From contig JAWZSP010000001.1 in NCBI GenBank assembly GCA_034401135.1, positions 558,001 to 622,000 of the forward strand: a stretch of DNA of 64,000 nt, in the 5' to 3' direction. Both the position numbers and the translations under genes were made by a program. The notes under the pieces were generated by a model. It saw only the letters and a program-made list of their open reading frames with translations, had not been told where the DNA came from and searched no databases. Below are positions 1-11,149 of the stretch, piece by piece; the stretch's first letter is position 1; each line of letters opens with the position of its first letter. The DNA is from Volutella citrinella (Eukaryota > Ascomycota > Sordariomycetes > Hypocreales > Nectriaceae).

Positions 1-459
1 ATCTTTGTCTCGTCGAGACTGGAAGATTCAGCACCAAAATATTCCTACCATTTCGACAAGATCAAAACGACCATGTCGGGCAATTCGACGTGGGCTCGCT
101 ATGGCATGTCGAAACTTGCCATGGTACATTATAGCGAGGCACTGGCCAAGCATAACCCAGACATCAAGAGCATTTCGCTTCATCCTGGAGTCGTTGCTAC
201 AAACCTCGGCAGCTCGTTTTTCAACAGCAGCAACTTCCTCATTGCCGCAATTGTTAAACTTGTCTTCTGGTTTATGTCCGTGACTGTGGAAGAGGGCAGT
301 TTGAATCAACTCTGGGCGGCAACCAGCAAGGATGCCATATCTGGAGTTTTCTACTACCCCGTCGGGGTTACTGGGAAGGAGTCTCCCTTGACTCGAAACG
401 AGAAGGTTCGTGACCAGTTGTGGGAGTGGACCGAAGAAGAACTGAAGGCACATGTTTGA
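1..459 (+). CDS. Short-chain dehydrogenase/reductase, 3' part only
   Basis: This is the C-terminal part of an NAD(P)-dependent SDR oxidoreductase; the start lies left of the window and the frame is open from base 1. The catalytic YxxxK motif is visible as YGMSK (Tyr codon near 100), preceded by a VSSR segment that fits the strand carrying the catalytic serine. A HPGVVATNL block after the active site is typical of retinol-dehydrogenase/WW-oxidoreductase-like fungal SDRs. The reading ends at TGA 457-459. The nucleotide-binding TGxxxGxG motif would lie upstream and is not visible, so substrate and cofactor preference cannot be assigned. The family call is firm; a precise function is not possible. 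Confidence 0.85.
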   Translation: MFVSSRLEDSAPKYSYHFDKIKTTMSGNSTWARYGMSKLAMVHYSEALAKHNPDIKSISLHPGVVATNLGSSFFNSSNFLIAAIVKLVFWFMSVTVEEGSLNQLWAATSKDAISGVFYYPVGVTGKESPLTRNEKVRDQLWEWTEEELKAHV

Positions 460-1610
460 GAATCACGGCTAAGATGCTGCCTTGGGGCGACTCCCACAGC
501 CTGCCAAATCGCAATGAATTCTGTTGCGTGTACGAGATACTCGACTCAGACATGTGACCCTCGCCTTGTTTTATCTTTTCTAGCCTAGCCGACGATGATG
601 GATGAGCACACCACCAACAGAACAGACATGGTCTTGGAAGATCCAGAAACCCGCTCTGGTGAAGGGATTGAGATAGGCATCGTATCGGTTTGTAGACTGC
701 AGTGGATGTCAAGTGAAAGATGTTACTCGGTTCCGAGTCTATGGAACTGCGTAGGACGCCGGAGATAGAAATACCTTCATGTTGCATCCTGTATACCAGT
801 TCCATGGCTATGACGGCACGCGATTCATGCACATCACCTGGCTCCATAAGCGCACACTATCTCGCTACCATATCTGGGGGAAACACTAGCGTCCTCCCCG
901 CCCGCACATGATACCGTGGTGTACCCGCCGCTTTACCCCAGGGCCACGAATAAATAGGGGGAGATTCGAAAAGGGTGACTCGTCTAGCTTAATTCTTCGC
1001 CATCGACTCGGACTCCGAGATCCACAGTCAGTACCATCCGTGAACAATCGCCAGAAACGGATAGCACACTCCGCGCCGTTGATAAGCACTCCTAGTCACA
1101 ACAGCTGGAAGCGTCCGCGTGAACCAGATAGCACAACTAGACTAGTCTGTGATTTGATACCGACAGAACTGTCCGCGAACAATGGCCAGAAGCAGGTAGC
1201 ACAACTGGAACTGGTCAGCGGAGGCTGGCTGGGACAGGGTACTCTTCGATAGTCTGACTCGTGCAACCGTGGGGAGAAGACCACCAAGCCTGGAAAACAT
1301 CATCAAGGGAAAGGAGGATATTCATCTTGCAGAAGTTGAAATTCCGTCCAGGGAGCCTTGAGAGGAATAAGTTTTGGATAATTTATGTTGGATATATCGG
1401 ATTCGTCACATCAGAGCTTCTTGACGGGTGTCACTTTCTTAATATATCACTTGTGTTTCTTCTGTCCATTGGTGCACGATTTATTACCTGCAACGTTCTA
1501 ACCCACTGTTCTCTAAAGAAAAAGAAGACGAAGAAAAGGTTGTCCGTAGCGACCGTGCTCAACACCCAACCGTCACCCATCTCATCCATAGCTTGACGCC
1601 TTCTCAGTCC
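460..1610. other. Intergenic, with a degenerate 67-68 bp tandem repeat
   Basis: No convincing gene. The stretch between the SDR stop and the convergent beta-lactamase-like gene holds short non-conserved reading frames. Three degenerate repeat copies lie at about 1036-1270 (separate entry). Confidence 0.6.
1036..1270 (+). repeat. Three degenerate copies of a 67-68 bp tandem repeat
   Basis: The anchor ATAGCACA/GTAGCACA recurs at 1061, 1128 and 1196, a spacing of 67 and 68 bp. The sequence in front of each anchor is also related: GTCCGCG or TCCGTG, then GAACAATNGCCAGAA in copies 1 and 3. Copy 2 appears to have lost about 10 bp of that block. The copies are clearly diverged. Confidence 0.55.
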
Positions 1611-3518
1611 CTATTCCTCCACAGGAGTGAGCACACCAGATCGAAGAAACGGAACCTCCAGCCCGACAACCTTGTCGTCCTCATCCGTATACAAAAGGAT
1701 GCGGTCCATGGGCTCGCCGCCGTAGTGCACCCAATCGCCCAACTGCCAGGCATAGCATTCGACATCATTGGTGCCGCGGTTCGGCAAGTCCGTGTCAAAC
1801 CTAGGGTTGAATTCCGGCCACAGGTGCCAGACGGTCTGGAATGCCTTCTTGTGATTGAGGACAGTCTCCTTCCTGAGATCAGATGGGAACACACGGATGG
1901 TCTCCCCAATGCCGGGCAGAAACTGGCCCATTGTGCCCATCCAGATCTTAGAAATGGCTGCCGCAATGTCGGATCCGTTGCGCTGCATCGAGGAAAGGAG
2001 CAAGGAGTCGACATCCTGCTTCAGCGTCGCAGAGATAATTCCGTCCTTGCCACCACCCGTGGTGAATGTGCGCTCGTACTTTTTTGCCTCCTCCCTGGAA
2101 GCTGTGTCGACGACAGGCAGAAAGTGGTTCAGCATGGCGTCGTAGAGGATTCCTGCAACATTGGAGTCGCCAGCTGTGAGAAGAACAAAGGCGACACCAT
2201 ATTCGTCCACGATGCCAATCTGGCTGAGGTATCCGTAAGCGCCACCACCTTTGCCAAAGATTGTGATTGGGTGCGGGTGGTCAAGTATCATATTGAACGG
2301 TCGGGAAATCTCCCAGGCCATGCCAGTCATTGAGTGAGGGCCACCGGCAAATGCTTCCGGCTTCAGCCAGGATCGGATTTGGGTCGGAGTGAGGTCCAGC
2401 TTCCGGGACAGAAGCGCGTGGCAAAAGGTAGAGAGATCTGCAAGAGAGGATACAAGCCCGCCGCCCCTGTTCTACAGGTTAGTTACCAGGTTCCATAGCC
2501 TCTCATGAATTACATACGGAGCATTAGGACCGTAGTCAGACCCCCACGAGTTCTCGACCGGAGGAATGACGGCTTTCGCATCGTCACCAGGTGAAGGCAT
2601 GGTGCTTCTCATGCCCAGGGGCTTGGACAAGAATTCATCGACCAGCTGCTTGTACGTCTTGCCGGTCTGCTTCTCAATGGCCAACATGAAGACGGTAAAG
2701 GCGATGCTGGTGTAGGCAGGACGCTCCATAGGCGCAGTGGTTGGGTAGGACTTGGTCAGCCCATTGAGGATTTCTAGCCACGTTTGTGAGTGTTGATCGA
2801 AGCTGGGATGAATCTCTGCGACGAACCTTGGCCGGAGCACCCCTTATTGAGCCCGATGACACCACACGAAGGGTAGTCCTTGTCTTCGATAGGTGGGAAT
2901 CCAACCGAGAGGAAGACCTCTTTCAAAAAGTAGTACTCGGAAAATCCATCTTGTCAAGCAGTTAGTGTCAACTCGATATTAGGTTCTCATGGACTTTGGC
3001 TTGCAGTTGTGTGGTATGCCGCCGAGATATGAGCCCAGCATCCGGAGTGAAACATCTCTCCAGTCAATGGGCGAATCTTTCTTCTTCAGCTCCGGTAGAT
3101 ACTTGATGACGGGGGCATCCAAGTCGAGCCGGCTCTTCAGAAGAATGTAGTCCGAAAGGACCTTGGAAATTGATCCAATGATGTATTGGGAGTCGCGGTC
3201 AACCTTCTTGGTGCCGTTCTCATTTCCAGAGGCGAGGTGATGGTGCTCCCAGAGTGGGATACCTGGGGCCTTTTGGTCCAGGCTCACAACGGCTAGGGAG
3301 AAGGATGCGTTTTCCACAGCCCAGCCGCCTTTGATGGACTTGGACAAGGCATCCTCCAGCATCGCGGTGAAGTTGTCTGCCGCTTTTCTGAAGGTATCAG
3401 ACGAGCCAAGGGTTGTAACACGGGGCACAACTGGCCCTTCAGGCCGGCAGTTCAGGTCTGCCACCGCTGATAACGGGGCTAGAGCGAACGAAAGAGCGAC
3501 AGTTCGAAGAAAAGCCAT
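1611..3518 (-). CDS. Secreted serine beta-lactamase-like protein (4 exons)
   Basis: A member of the fungal serine beta-lactamase/DD-peptidase-like family; its natural substrate is unknown. Exons read 3518-3005, 2949-2827, 2773-2518 and 2466-1611, about 582 residues. The N-terminus is a signal peptide (hydrophobic to about Ala20), so the product is probably secreted. The nucleophile motif SxxK is S116-I-S-K119. The second motif, normally YxN, reads Y233-T-S235, so the Asn position is Ser. A GKGGGAYGY segment near 2250 stands at the third (KTG-like) box. Intron 1 starts with GC instead of GT: a join at 3005/2949 restores the family sequence IPHNYGFSEYY, while a GT donor does not. Family assignment is strong; activity is uncertain because of the changed second motif. 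Confidence 0.88.
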
Positions 3519-4073
3519 ATTGTTGTTTTGACTGTAGTTGTTTCGCTTGAGTGCTTGATCATGGTTGACAAAGGCCGGGTTTCCCTCGACTCTTATACTT
3601 GCTCAGGCATCATAATTGTCTGGTCTGTTCTATACAACACCCATCGAAGCTGGCTGGAAGTACACGACGGAATGAAAAACACGATGAATACGCTGTTGAC
3701 AGGGATAGCGGGCACAGACGACGACACGAGGCGCGGCACTGATTGGCAATCGGTCGAGGCGGTGTTCGCTAGCGGCTGATCTCGGATGCGAGATACGATG
3801 CAGGCCCACCACACCTTAATCGCACCCCCACAGGTTTGTGGCTCGGAGCCACGCTGATGGCCTCTCACCGTGATGGCAAGAGGAAGCCCCTTTAGATTCA
3901 TAAAATGTGGCTAGTCAGAAGCCGCCAATAAACCCATATCATGTCTATAGAATAAACCTAGTATAGTAATATTAGTCGTGCATACCTGTATAATAGCTCG
4001 CCACTCACTCCTCCAGAGCGGGGTTGGGATCCTCCTGTATCAGAGAGCCTTCCCAATTATACGGGGCTGATGA
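3519..4073. other. Intergenic, AT-rich at its right end
   Basis: Upstream region of the beta-lactamase-like gene. From about 3900 to 3985 the sequence becomes AT-rich just before the retroelement remnant. No gene, RNA gene or clear repeat is seen. Confidence 0.5.
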
Positions 4074-4934
4074 TTGGCAATTTCAGAGCTGCAGTTCTTC
4101 AAGGTAGCTGGATTTTCGAGCGTTGAAACCACGTTACAAACCGCGATGAAGCCGAACACCTACCTCTTGCAGAGGCCCGAGGACTGGGAAGCCTTTGAGC
4201 TGAGCTTCATCCGAAAGGTTATAGCTGAAGGAGCAAATGCCTCGGACTACCTAGGCGACGTAACTAAATTCGCAAGGAAACTACTCCCTACGCCTAAGTA
4301 TCCTGCAAAGGATGAAGTCGCCGAGGACCTAAGCGGTACTTTGAAGCTCATACGACAGCCGACCTGCTGAGCGATGTGCTGATCTACTGCCAGGGTACTA
4401 AGAGTTCCTATCCATCCAGCTTGAAATCTTTTAAATGGACCAAGCCGAATTCGATGATCAAGAAAGGCAGCTTAGCAATATGCTCAACTGGCTGTTTGAT
4501 AATGTCGATCCTCATATTGTTATGAAATGCGGGCCTGCAATCAACACCCCTGAGGACCGCAGAAATATCGCGCTATTGTTCCAGAGTATTAAAGCTGCCT
4601 GCGGCGCTGACGAGGCCTTCTGATGAGCCGAGCCCGGAGACAATACCATGAGGTGCTCGACGAAGCCTCAAGCCGCGATGTCGACTGGGAAGCCTGGGTC
4701 AAGGCATGGGTGGAGGCGATACAGCTCGCGCGGGGGCGGAAGGTCCCAGAAGTCCAGCACTCAGAAGACTGGTTCTACGATTTCCGGCAAGCCTTGCGGC
4801 ACAATTTCGATCTTTTTCTACAAGTTGAGGAAGCGTACCACAGGCAAGAGATTGCAGAAGGCACATACAATCCCTTGACCTTTTCAGGCCGGCTCAGGCA
4901 AGAGCTGATAAGCGAGGCAAAGCGCAACGCCTAG
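4074..4934 (+). pseudogene. Gag-like retroelement remnant, probably Ty1/copia type
   Basis: Three adjacent short frames (4074-4370, 4435-4623, 4623-4934) read as one protein if two frame breaks are ignored. The first carries a DWEAFELSFIRKV block followed by a Pro/Tyr-containing segment. The second has a helical QLSNMLNWLFDNVDP-type segment. The third has DWEAWVKAWVEAI and a W-x-DFRQAL segment. Trp-rich helical blocks of this kind are found in gag regions of fungal copia-type polyproteins. The last break is a TGATG overlap at 4621-4625. No integrase, protease or reverse transcriptase follows, so only a fragment is present. The copia assignment rests on pattern, not on a search; a decayed host gene is the alternative. 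Confidence 0.5.
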
Positions 4935-4991
4935 CGAGCGCGCGCTATTTACTTAAGCTGGTCTTGGGTCTGAGGTAGACTCGAGTGCAGA

Positions 4992-5649
4992 ATGAAGGTA
5001 CTTGAAGAGTCAACAAGGCTAGAAAGCATTTTGGTTGGTCAAACCTCAAAGTTTCGAAGTCTGGGGGATGGTGTTGAACCCGCTAGGGCAGCCGGGTTCA
5101 ACGTGGAAGCTCAGCACACGTCTGCGACTCAACGAGACCAGAACCAGTCCATTCGTCTGGAGGACTCTATTGGCTTGCTGAAGGCCTTCTCTCTTGTCCA
5201 TGCAGAAAGGAACGAGCATCTGAACATCCATAGGCTTGTGCAGCTCGTCACCTGGGAATGGCTAGCTTTGGATGGCACGATCGACCAATACAAAGTGGCA
5301 GCACTCAAGACGGTTTCCGCAACCAACGAGCGTGACTATAAGAGGCTCAAGAGTTACGGAGCTCTTCAGGGTCGGGGTGCGAACATACTCCACGCTTTGC
5401 GCGTGCTGGGGCACATGCGAAGGGACAGCGAGGCCGGTGTTCTCAATAAGACGGAGATAGAGGCCACGCTATCGCTTTCGGCAAATGTGATCCTTCACAG
5501 GCAAATGGGGAAAAGGAGAGGAGATTCTGTCATCCCAGCCAGGGACCTGCCTACAGGTGCTTGGGCACGAACACCCGGAGACTCCCACAAGCATGCGAAA
5601 CCTGGCCCAGATATACCTCCACTAAGGCAGGCATGAAGAGGCAAAATGA
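4992..5649 (+). pseudogene. Broken NB-ARC/TPR (NLR-type) gene fragment
   Basis: The frame from 4992 carries LLKAFSLV and then the NIHRLVQLVTWEWLAL block, the winged-helix-like segment that follows the NB-ARC domain in fungal NB-ARC/TPR proteins. Further on the similarity continues in another frame: from 5551 the sequence reads LQVLGHEHPETPTSMRNLA, the signature of kinesin-light-chain-type tetratricopeptides. It is then cut by TAA at 5623, continues as GRHEEAK, and meets TGA at 5647. So there is at least one frameshift and one stop, and the P-loop NB-ARC domain and most TPRs are missing. Intact relatives are STAND receptors connected with fungal non-self recognition. The retroelement remnant lies directly upstream. 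Confidence 0.72.
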
Positions 5650-5834
5650 CTGTAAATATCTGTCTTGATTCCCACTTGCTGGGCCTTGGCGTTATCGCGA
5701 GGCGCCCGTAAAGCTGCGAGGCATCCATGGTCTACGTATCCCTACTGTTTTCCTGCCGTTGCCTCCTCGAGGGTTGCCGAATCTACCACTCCCCCAAACA
5801 CGAATCGCTGCATCCTGAAGGACATTATGGGTAT

Positions 5835-7076
5835 CTATATCTTGGGCACGTCAACCTTGGCGACCAGCCCCCACCGCTCGGACACAGCATCACGCGGGAC
5901 GACGCCCACCTGCTGGATGGTGTTGACGAAGCCAGGGCCGCCGCTCTCCCAAGCGTAGTCCCTCCACTCGCCCAGGCTGGGCCACATCTTGTCCTCGACG
6001 ATGCGCGCAATCTTGGCCTTGCGCTGCGCCGCCTCGGAGCCGGCCTCAGCCGCCAGCCCGACGACGCTGTTCCAGAGCGCGTACGTCTCGTCGAGCTCGG
6101 CCACGCTCGACACGCCCATGACGCTGACGCCGAGGCGCGTGTCGGCGACGACGCCCGGCTGGTCCTCCTCGCGGGGTATCAGTCGGGTGCCAAAGGGGGC
6201 GCCCACGCGCGCCCAGTTCTCGAGCGCCCAGCGGATCGACACCTCCTCCAGGTGCTCGCCCTCCTCCTGCGCAATCACCGACAGGTCGTTGCAAGCGCGG
6301 CGCAATTCAGCCGGGGCCGGATGCCATGAGGCCATTGGGCCGTTGTCGGCGCCCCGGGTCGTCAGCAGGCCCATGCTGAGCATGCTGGCGTTGAGCAGAC
6401 ACTCGACGCCAGCGTCGCGGAACCGGCGCAGCAGGTCCTCGTTGCCGAGACGGTTGTTCTGGACGCAGAAGTGGCTATAGGACAAGACGGCATCGAGCGG
6501 CTCGCCTGTCTCGCGCAGGATCATCTCGGCGAGGCCGGCCAGGACGTCGACGGGGTAGCCGCTGATGCCGACATAGCGGATCAGCCCCTGGTCGCGCAAC
6601 CGGCGCAGCTCGCGGACGGCGGCGAGGACCTCGGCGGGAGAGACGAACTCGACGTCGTGGGTGTAGACGAGATCGAGGTAGGGTGTGCCGAGACGCTCAA
6701 GGCTGCGGCAGACGCTGTAGCGGATCCAGGCGGGCGAGTAGTCGAACTGGTCGCCGGCGACTCGACCGGCCTTTGTGACGAGGAAGTAGCCGTCGCGCGG
6801 GGGCGGGGGGGTCAGCTTGCGCAGGGCATCGCCCAGGAGCATCTCCGAGGGGCCGTAGTAGGGCGAGGTATCGAAGCCGAGGATGTTGTGCTCGAGGGCG
6901 CGGGCGACGATGTCGACGTAGGGCATGTGCGTGGGATCGTCGACATATCTGAAAATTATTCAGCGGGGGCTTCTCGCAGCGCAAGTAACTCGCTGGTGAA
7001 CTCACTGCACGTTAAATGTAGCCGTTCCAAGGAGCAGAGGAGGGAGAGCCTCGGATAGAGGCCGTCTGGAAGCCAT
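5835..7076 (-). CDS. Aldo/keto reductase, D-arabinose dehydrogenase (ARA2)-like
   Basis: An NAD(P)-dependent aldo/keto reductase of the ARA2 / L-galactose dehydrogenase type. In yeast this enzyme oxidises D-arabinose on the way to erythroascorbic acid. Two exons are read: 7076-7006 encodes MASRRPLSEALPPLLLGTAT, then a 57-nt GT-AG intron, then 6948-5835. The junction gives FNVQYVDDPTHMPYVD, which matches the family. The AKR tetrad is visible: Asp and Tyr in GFDTSPYYGPSE, Lys in LVTKAGR, His in YTHDVEF. The product is 394 residues, a normal length. The beginning of exon 1 is set by the only ATG that joins in phase to the conserved LPPLLLGTATFN segment. Substrate is inferred from the family only. 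Confidence 0.9.
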
Positions 7077-8061
7077 TGCGAGTGGCTAGAGGCTGTGAAG
7101 GCGGAGGGCGAGGGCGACAGAGGTGGTGTTGGTGATAACAAACTTGGTGCGCCAGCGGGATTCGGAGAGCGCGCAGATGCGACGAGCGGCGGAGGGGTAG
7201 TAGAGGGGCTCTGCCTAGCGCATCGGAACGCATCGTAGCGCAGCACTGAGATCGGGATCCATCATCACCTACAAGATTGGGCGGGATCGGGGCGCCTGGT
7301 CTTCCATGGGGGCGGCGAGCGGGCCATCTGGTGGACCCGAAGCAGTGGGAGCAGCGGCCTCGCGATGCCCCGAGTCGAATGAAAGCGGCATGGCGGGAGA
7401 CGGCAACGTTGCAACTGGGGCCTTGGAACGGCTAGACTCCGAGCCGAGCGACATGTGCGACGAGCCGAGAGGCGGTGCGCCCCTGATTTCTGATTTAGGG
7501 GCAAGTCGATGTCATGATTCATCAGCTTGGCTGGGCATCACAACGCCGAGGGCTCCGAGCGGCGGTAGGCGGCGTCTTTCCGCTCGGCTGCCCCAGGCTT
7601 GGTGTGCGCATACTGTAGGCAAGCGACAAAAAGAGGTGAGGGGGTGCGCCATTTCCATCTTGTCTTGCGCCATCGCAGCCAAAAGCGCGGTGAGGGGAGG
7701 ATGCAAGCGAGAGATGGTGCCCGGATGCCGATCGGTAAAATAGAGATGATACGGGTCCATCGAGAGATAAAAATACATTGGACCCTGCGTGCCTGAGATG
7801 AGATGCGTGCAGTGCACGGGTTGATCGTGCGTTAGTAGTGCCGGTGACCATCCCTGTGGCTGGTGCTGACTCTGTGTGGCATTCAGGCTGATCCCCTCCC
7901 GAATTAATTGATCCCGAGGGACACTACGGATACGCTCTGAGGCTCTAGCCAGACGTTGGTGCCTGGCGCTAATTACACCAACATCAGAGTTCGCCTGGAA
8001 TAAAAATGGAAGCATCAATGGCGAGGCTCAAGTCGGCCTCGGGTTGACCTATACCATGCAA
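7077..8061. other. Intergenic
   Basis: About 1 kb upstream of the ARA2-like gene. Several overlapping frames on both strands are open by chance in GC-rich sequence, none with recognisable protein character. No repeat or RNA gene is seen. Confidence 0.5.
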
Positions 8062-8388
8062 TCACCAGCCGCACTCAGCCATTCGTACCAGGCAGGCTGT
8101 GCCAGCTGAATTCCATTTCATCCTTGACACCTGCATAAACTCCCCAGCCTGGTCACCTGACTTATCAACCCCGCCATAGCTGACCCAACCACCTTCAGCC
8201 GCATCTTGAGTCTCGAAGTAGCAGTTTCCACTGTACTCAAATGTTGTCCCACCCACAAGTCTCAATCCGAACCCACCAGGACCTCCCTTTCGTGACCGAC
8301 GGTAAACCTCCCAGTATTGGATCGGCCCCAACTGCACCAATGACATCTCCATGACCCATTTGGTGCCATTGCCTTGGCTAAGCGACAT
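8062..8388 (-). CDS. Hypothetical small protein (108 aa), doubtful
   Basis: A continuous frame from ATG 8388 to 8062, head to head with the DUF7580-phosphorylase gene, whose ATG is at 8391. The product is rich in Gly, Trp and Tyr (for example IQYWEVYRRSRKGGPGG) and has no signal peptide, membrane segment or family I recognise. Both start codons would sit within 3 bp, so at least one model probably has a different start. It may equally be the 5' untranslated region of the plus-strand gene read backwards. Confidence 0.25.
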   Translation of the reverse strand: MSLSQGNGTKWVMEMSLVQLGPIQYWEVYRRSRKGGPGGFGLRLVGGTTFEYSGNCYFETQDAAEGGWVSYGGVDKSGDQAGEFMQVSRMKWNSAGTACLVRMAECGW

Positions 8389-8390
8389 CA

Positions 8391-11149
8391 ATGCGACTAG
8401 TCGACCTTGAGGAATGGCCGGTCCTCCAGGCTGTTCAGCATTATCTTCTAAGGGCTGTTGAGGGTGCTATCAGTGCCATCGAGAAGAGCCCCAGCCCAAG
8501 CCATGTCTCAACGCATGTTCTTGACGACTACGAGTTTCTGCGCTTTGAGCTGAAGAAGCTGGTCATATCGGTTCAATCCCACAGGGAATTCGAACCCAGC
8601 ACAATAGCACAGTTCGAGAAGTCGATGGTACATCTCTTTGTACAGGCTGAGAAGGTGATCAAGATTCGTCCCCCTTCAGATGAACCCACCAAGGGCCGAC
8701 GAAGATTTGCGAAACTATGGGAGCTGAAGAGCCGGTACCAGGAGGAGGCGGCTGAGGAAGCGGATATCCTCACATTCGTGGCCCCTCTTGATAATTCTCA
8801 TGCATGGGTTTCTGTCAGTGCAGCACTCGAGACCTTCAACAAGTCCGTGGAAAGCCTCTTGTGGAGCCGAACTCAAGCGCCACCACCTCCAGTCGAGCCT
8901 GCACCTGGTCCAACCTGCAACCTGCACACCAGCCACAAGTCACGATTAAAGAGTATCTTTGAGCGTCTCCATCACCAATTCTCAAACTGCCGGCGGAAAC
9001 CAAGCTCCAGTCACCTCATACTACTCCAAGCAGCAGGCCAGAAATGGCAATCTTCTGATGAGCCCCCTGACCCATTATCGCTCTTCCTCTCTTCATGTCG
9101 CAACCAAAAAGTATGGCAAGAAGTCGAATTCATCTTATCCGGGTGAGTTTAACTCGATTCAGAGGTTTGATGAGCTACTGATCAATTAGTCAATTTTCCT
9201 CCAAGTCCAAGGCCAAGGCTAAGCGGGTTTCAAACCTTTGCCAGTCCATCCTTGAATCCCTATGCTATAATGACATGCTTCAGCTTTTTATCAGCGATAG
9301 TGAATTTTACAAGAACGAGCGAGCACCAAACGGCAGCATCCCTTCGAACACAATACAAGACTTGATTAGCCGACATTGTTTGTCGCCGGCTCGCGCAGGG
9401 TCCACATCTGTCGAGACCTTTACGGTTCAAGAGAAGCGTGGCCTTGCTTTAAATCTTGCATGGTGTTTCCTACACCTGTTTGACTTTAATTGGACTGACA
9501 ATGGATGGTCTGCTGACAAGATCTTTCTCTTGTCGCAGTCGAATCACCTGTCCACCCCAGCCCTTGACAGCCCTCCCTACATCTTATGCGCCACAGATGA
9601 AGATCAGTCTTCCGCGATTGATGGCGACATCTTTTCCGAATCAGTATTTCTAGCCCTTGGGCAGCTCCTGATTGAGATTGAAACCGGCCAGTCCGTCGTC
9701 GTGACTGAGAAGAACAAGTTGGGGGACCCTAGCCTCTGGTTGACAATTGATAAAATAGTCAGTCAGGGTGGAATGTCAGCATGTGACGACTACGTCAACG
9801 CCATTGAAGGATGCCTCAATTTGCACCGTACTTTTGGTGCTCTGACGGAAGAAGAACGGTTGGGGAATTCGGGCAGGATGATTTATGACTCGATTGTGTC
9901 GAACCTCGAGAGAGACTTCAAGCACTATCAAAGACCAACCTTGAAACGTCGTCGAAACGAACGATCCACAGAACCAGAAGTTACCGGCATGTTGGACGTC
10001 AGGGAACCCGCTAAACGCCTTCGCACCTCAGCTACACAAGTCCGATACGAGGATACATCACGCAGTGTTTTTAACCACTCAAGCGACACTTTACCGACAT
10101 CCTACTGCAGTTCAAATACGGATAGTAGCACCGGGCCTCGACGACCACTTTCCCGCGACGAGTTCAGAATTGCCATCATCTGCGCCCTCAAGGTTGAGTA
10201 CACGGCTGTAGAGGAAATGTTTACCAAGTTCTGGGATGAAGACGGTGACACATACGGCAAGGTCAACGGTGACAGCAACGATTACACAACTGGGCGAATT
10301 GGCAAACACGACGTTGTGCTCGTACTCCTGCCAGACGCGGGCAAGATCCACGCAACCAGCGCCGCAAGCGGTATCAGCCTCAGCTACAGAAACGTCAAGC
10401 TAGCTCTTGTTGTGGGTGTTTGCGGTGCCGTGCCGCAGTATGGCAAGAGCCGCAAGACTGATATCCGACTTGGCGACGTCATCATCAGCAGCTCCATTGT
10501 GCAATACGACTTTGGGAGGGGCTATGGTGACGGATTCCGCCGCAAGAACACGTCAGAGGATAGCCTGGGCGGCCAAGAGCCCAGGAACCTGGTTGGCAAG
10601 TACGAGACGCCTCGTACAAAGGGGCTGCTGCAGAATGGCACAAGGGAAATCATGAAGCTGGTGAACACGACGCCTCACCCAGACCCAACGTCAGACAAGC
10701 TCTTTAAGCCCGAGTACCGGCATAGGCACAACAACTCGCCAACCTGTATCTGCGCACTCTGCAAGTGTGATACGGATGCTGTTTGCGATGCAGCCCTGAT
10801 TTCGACGTGTGAGGACCTCGAGTGCGACGAAGCCGAGCTGGTGACGAGAAGCGAGCCTGCAAACCCGAGAAAGGGTCCTGTGATACATGTTGGTCCCATC
10901 GCGTCTGGCGACACGGTCATCAAGTCTGGGACTATACGTGACAAGATGGCCAGGGAACTTGGCGTGATTGGCTTCGAGATGGAAGGATCTGGTGTGAGGT
11001 CTCAGTTACCGTGTCTGGTTATCAAGGGCGTGAGTGACTATGCGGACAGTCATAAGCACAAGGATTGGCAACCTTTCTCAGCTGCTGCAGCGGCTGCGGC
11101 TATGAAGGCAATACTGGGACGGTACATTCTGACCGACAACGTGCCTTGA
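8391..11149 (+). CDS. DUF7580-like protein fused to a nucleoside phosphorylase domain
   Basis: Two exons (8391-9142 and 9190-11149; 47-nt GTGAGT...AG intron) give 903 residues. Residues about 1-250 are helical and unassigned. Residues about 260-500 fit the fungal DUF7580 pattern, with LCQSILESL near the start and FLALGQLLIEIETGQ near the end. Residues 575-895 form a PNP/UDP phosphorylase domain, from FRIAIICALKVEYTAV to the substrate-site block GFEMEGSG and IKGVSDYADSHK. A Cys-rich insertion (CICALCKC, then further Cys) lies within this domain, as in fungal NLR-linked copies. In fungi this phosphorylase domain is usually the N-terminal part of NLR receptors; here it is C-terminal, with no NACHT or NB-ARC. 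An immune-type or nucleotide-processing role is an inference. The start codon is uncertain. Confidence 0.8.

Noticed and set aside
7306..8018. Overlapping frames on both strands upstream of the ARA2-like gene
   Set aside because: No conserved blocks, no plausible splice joins to neighbours.
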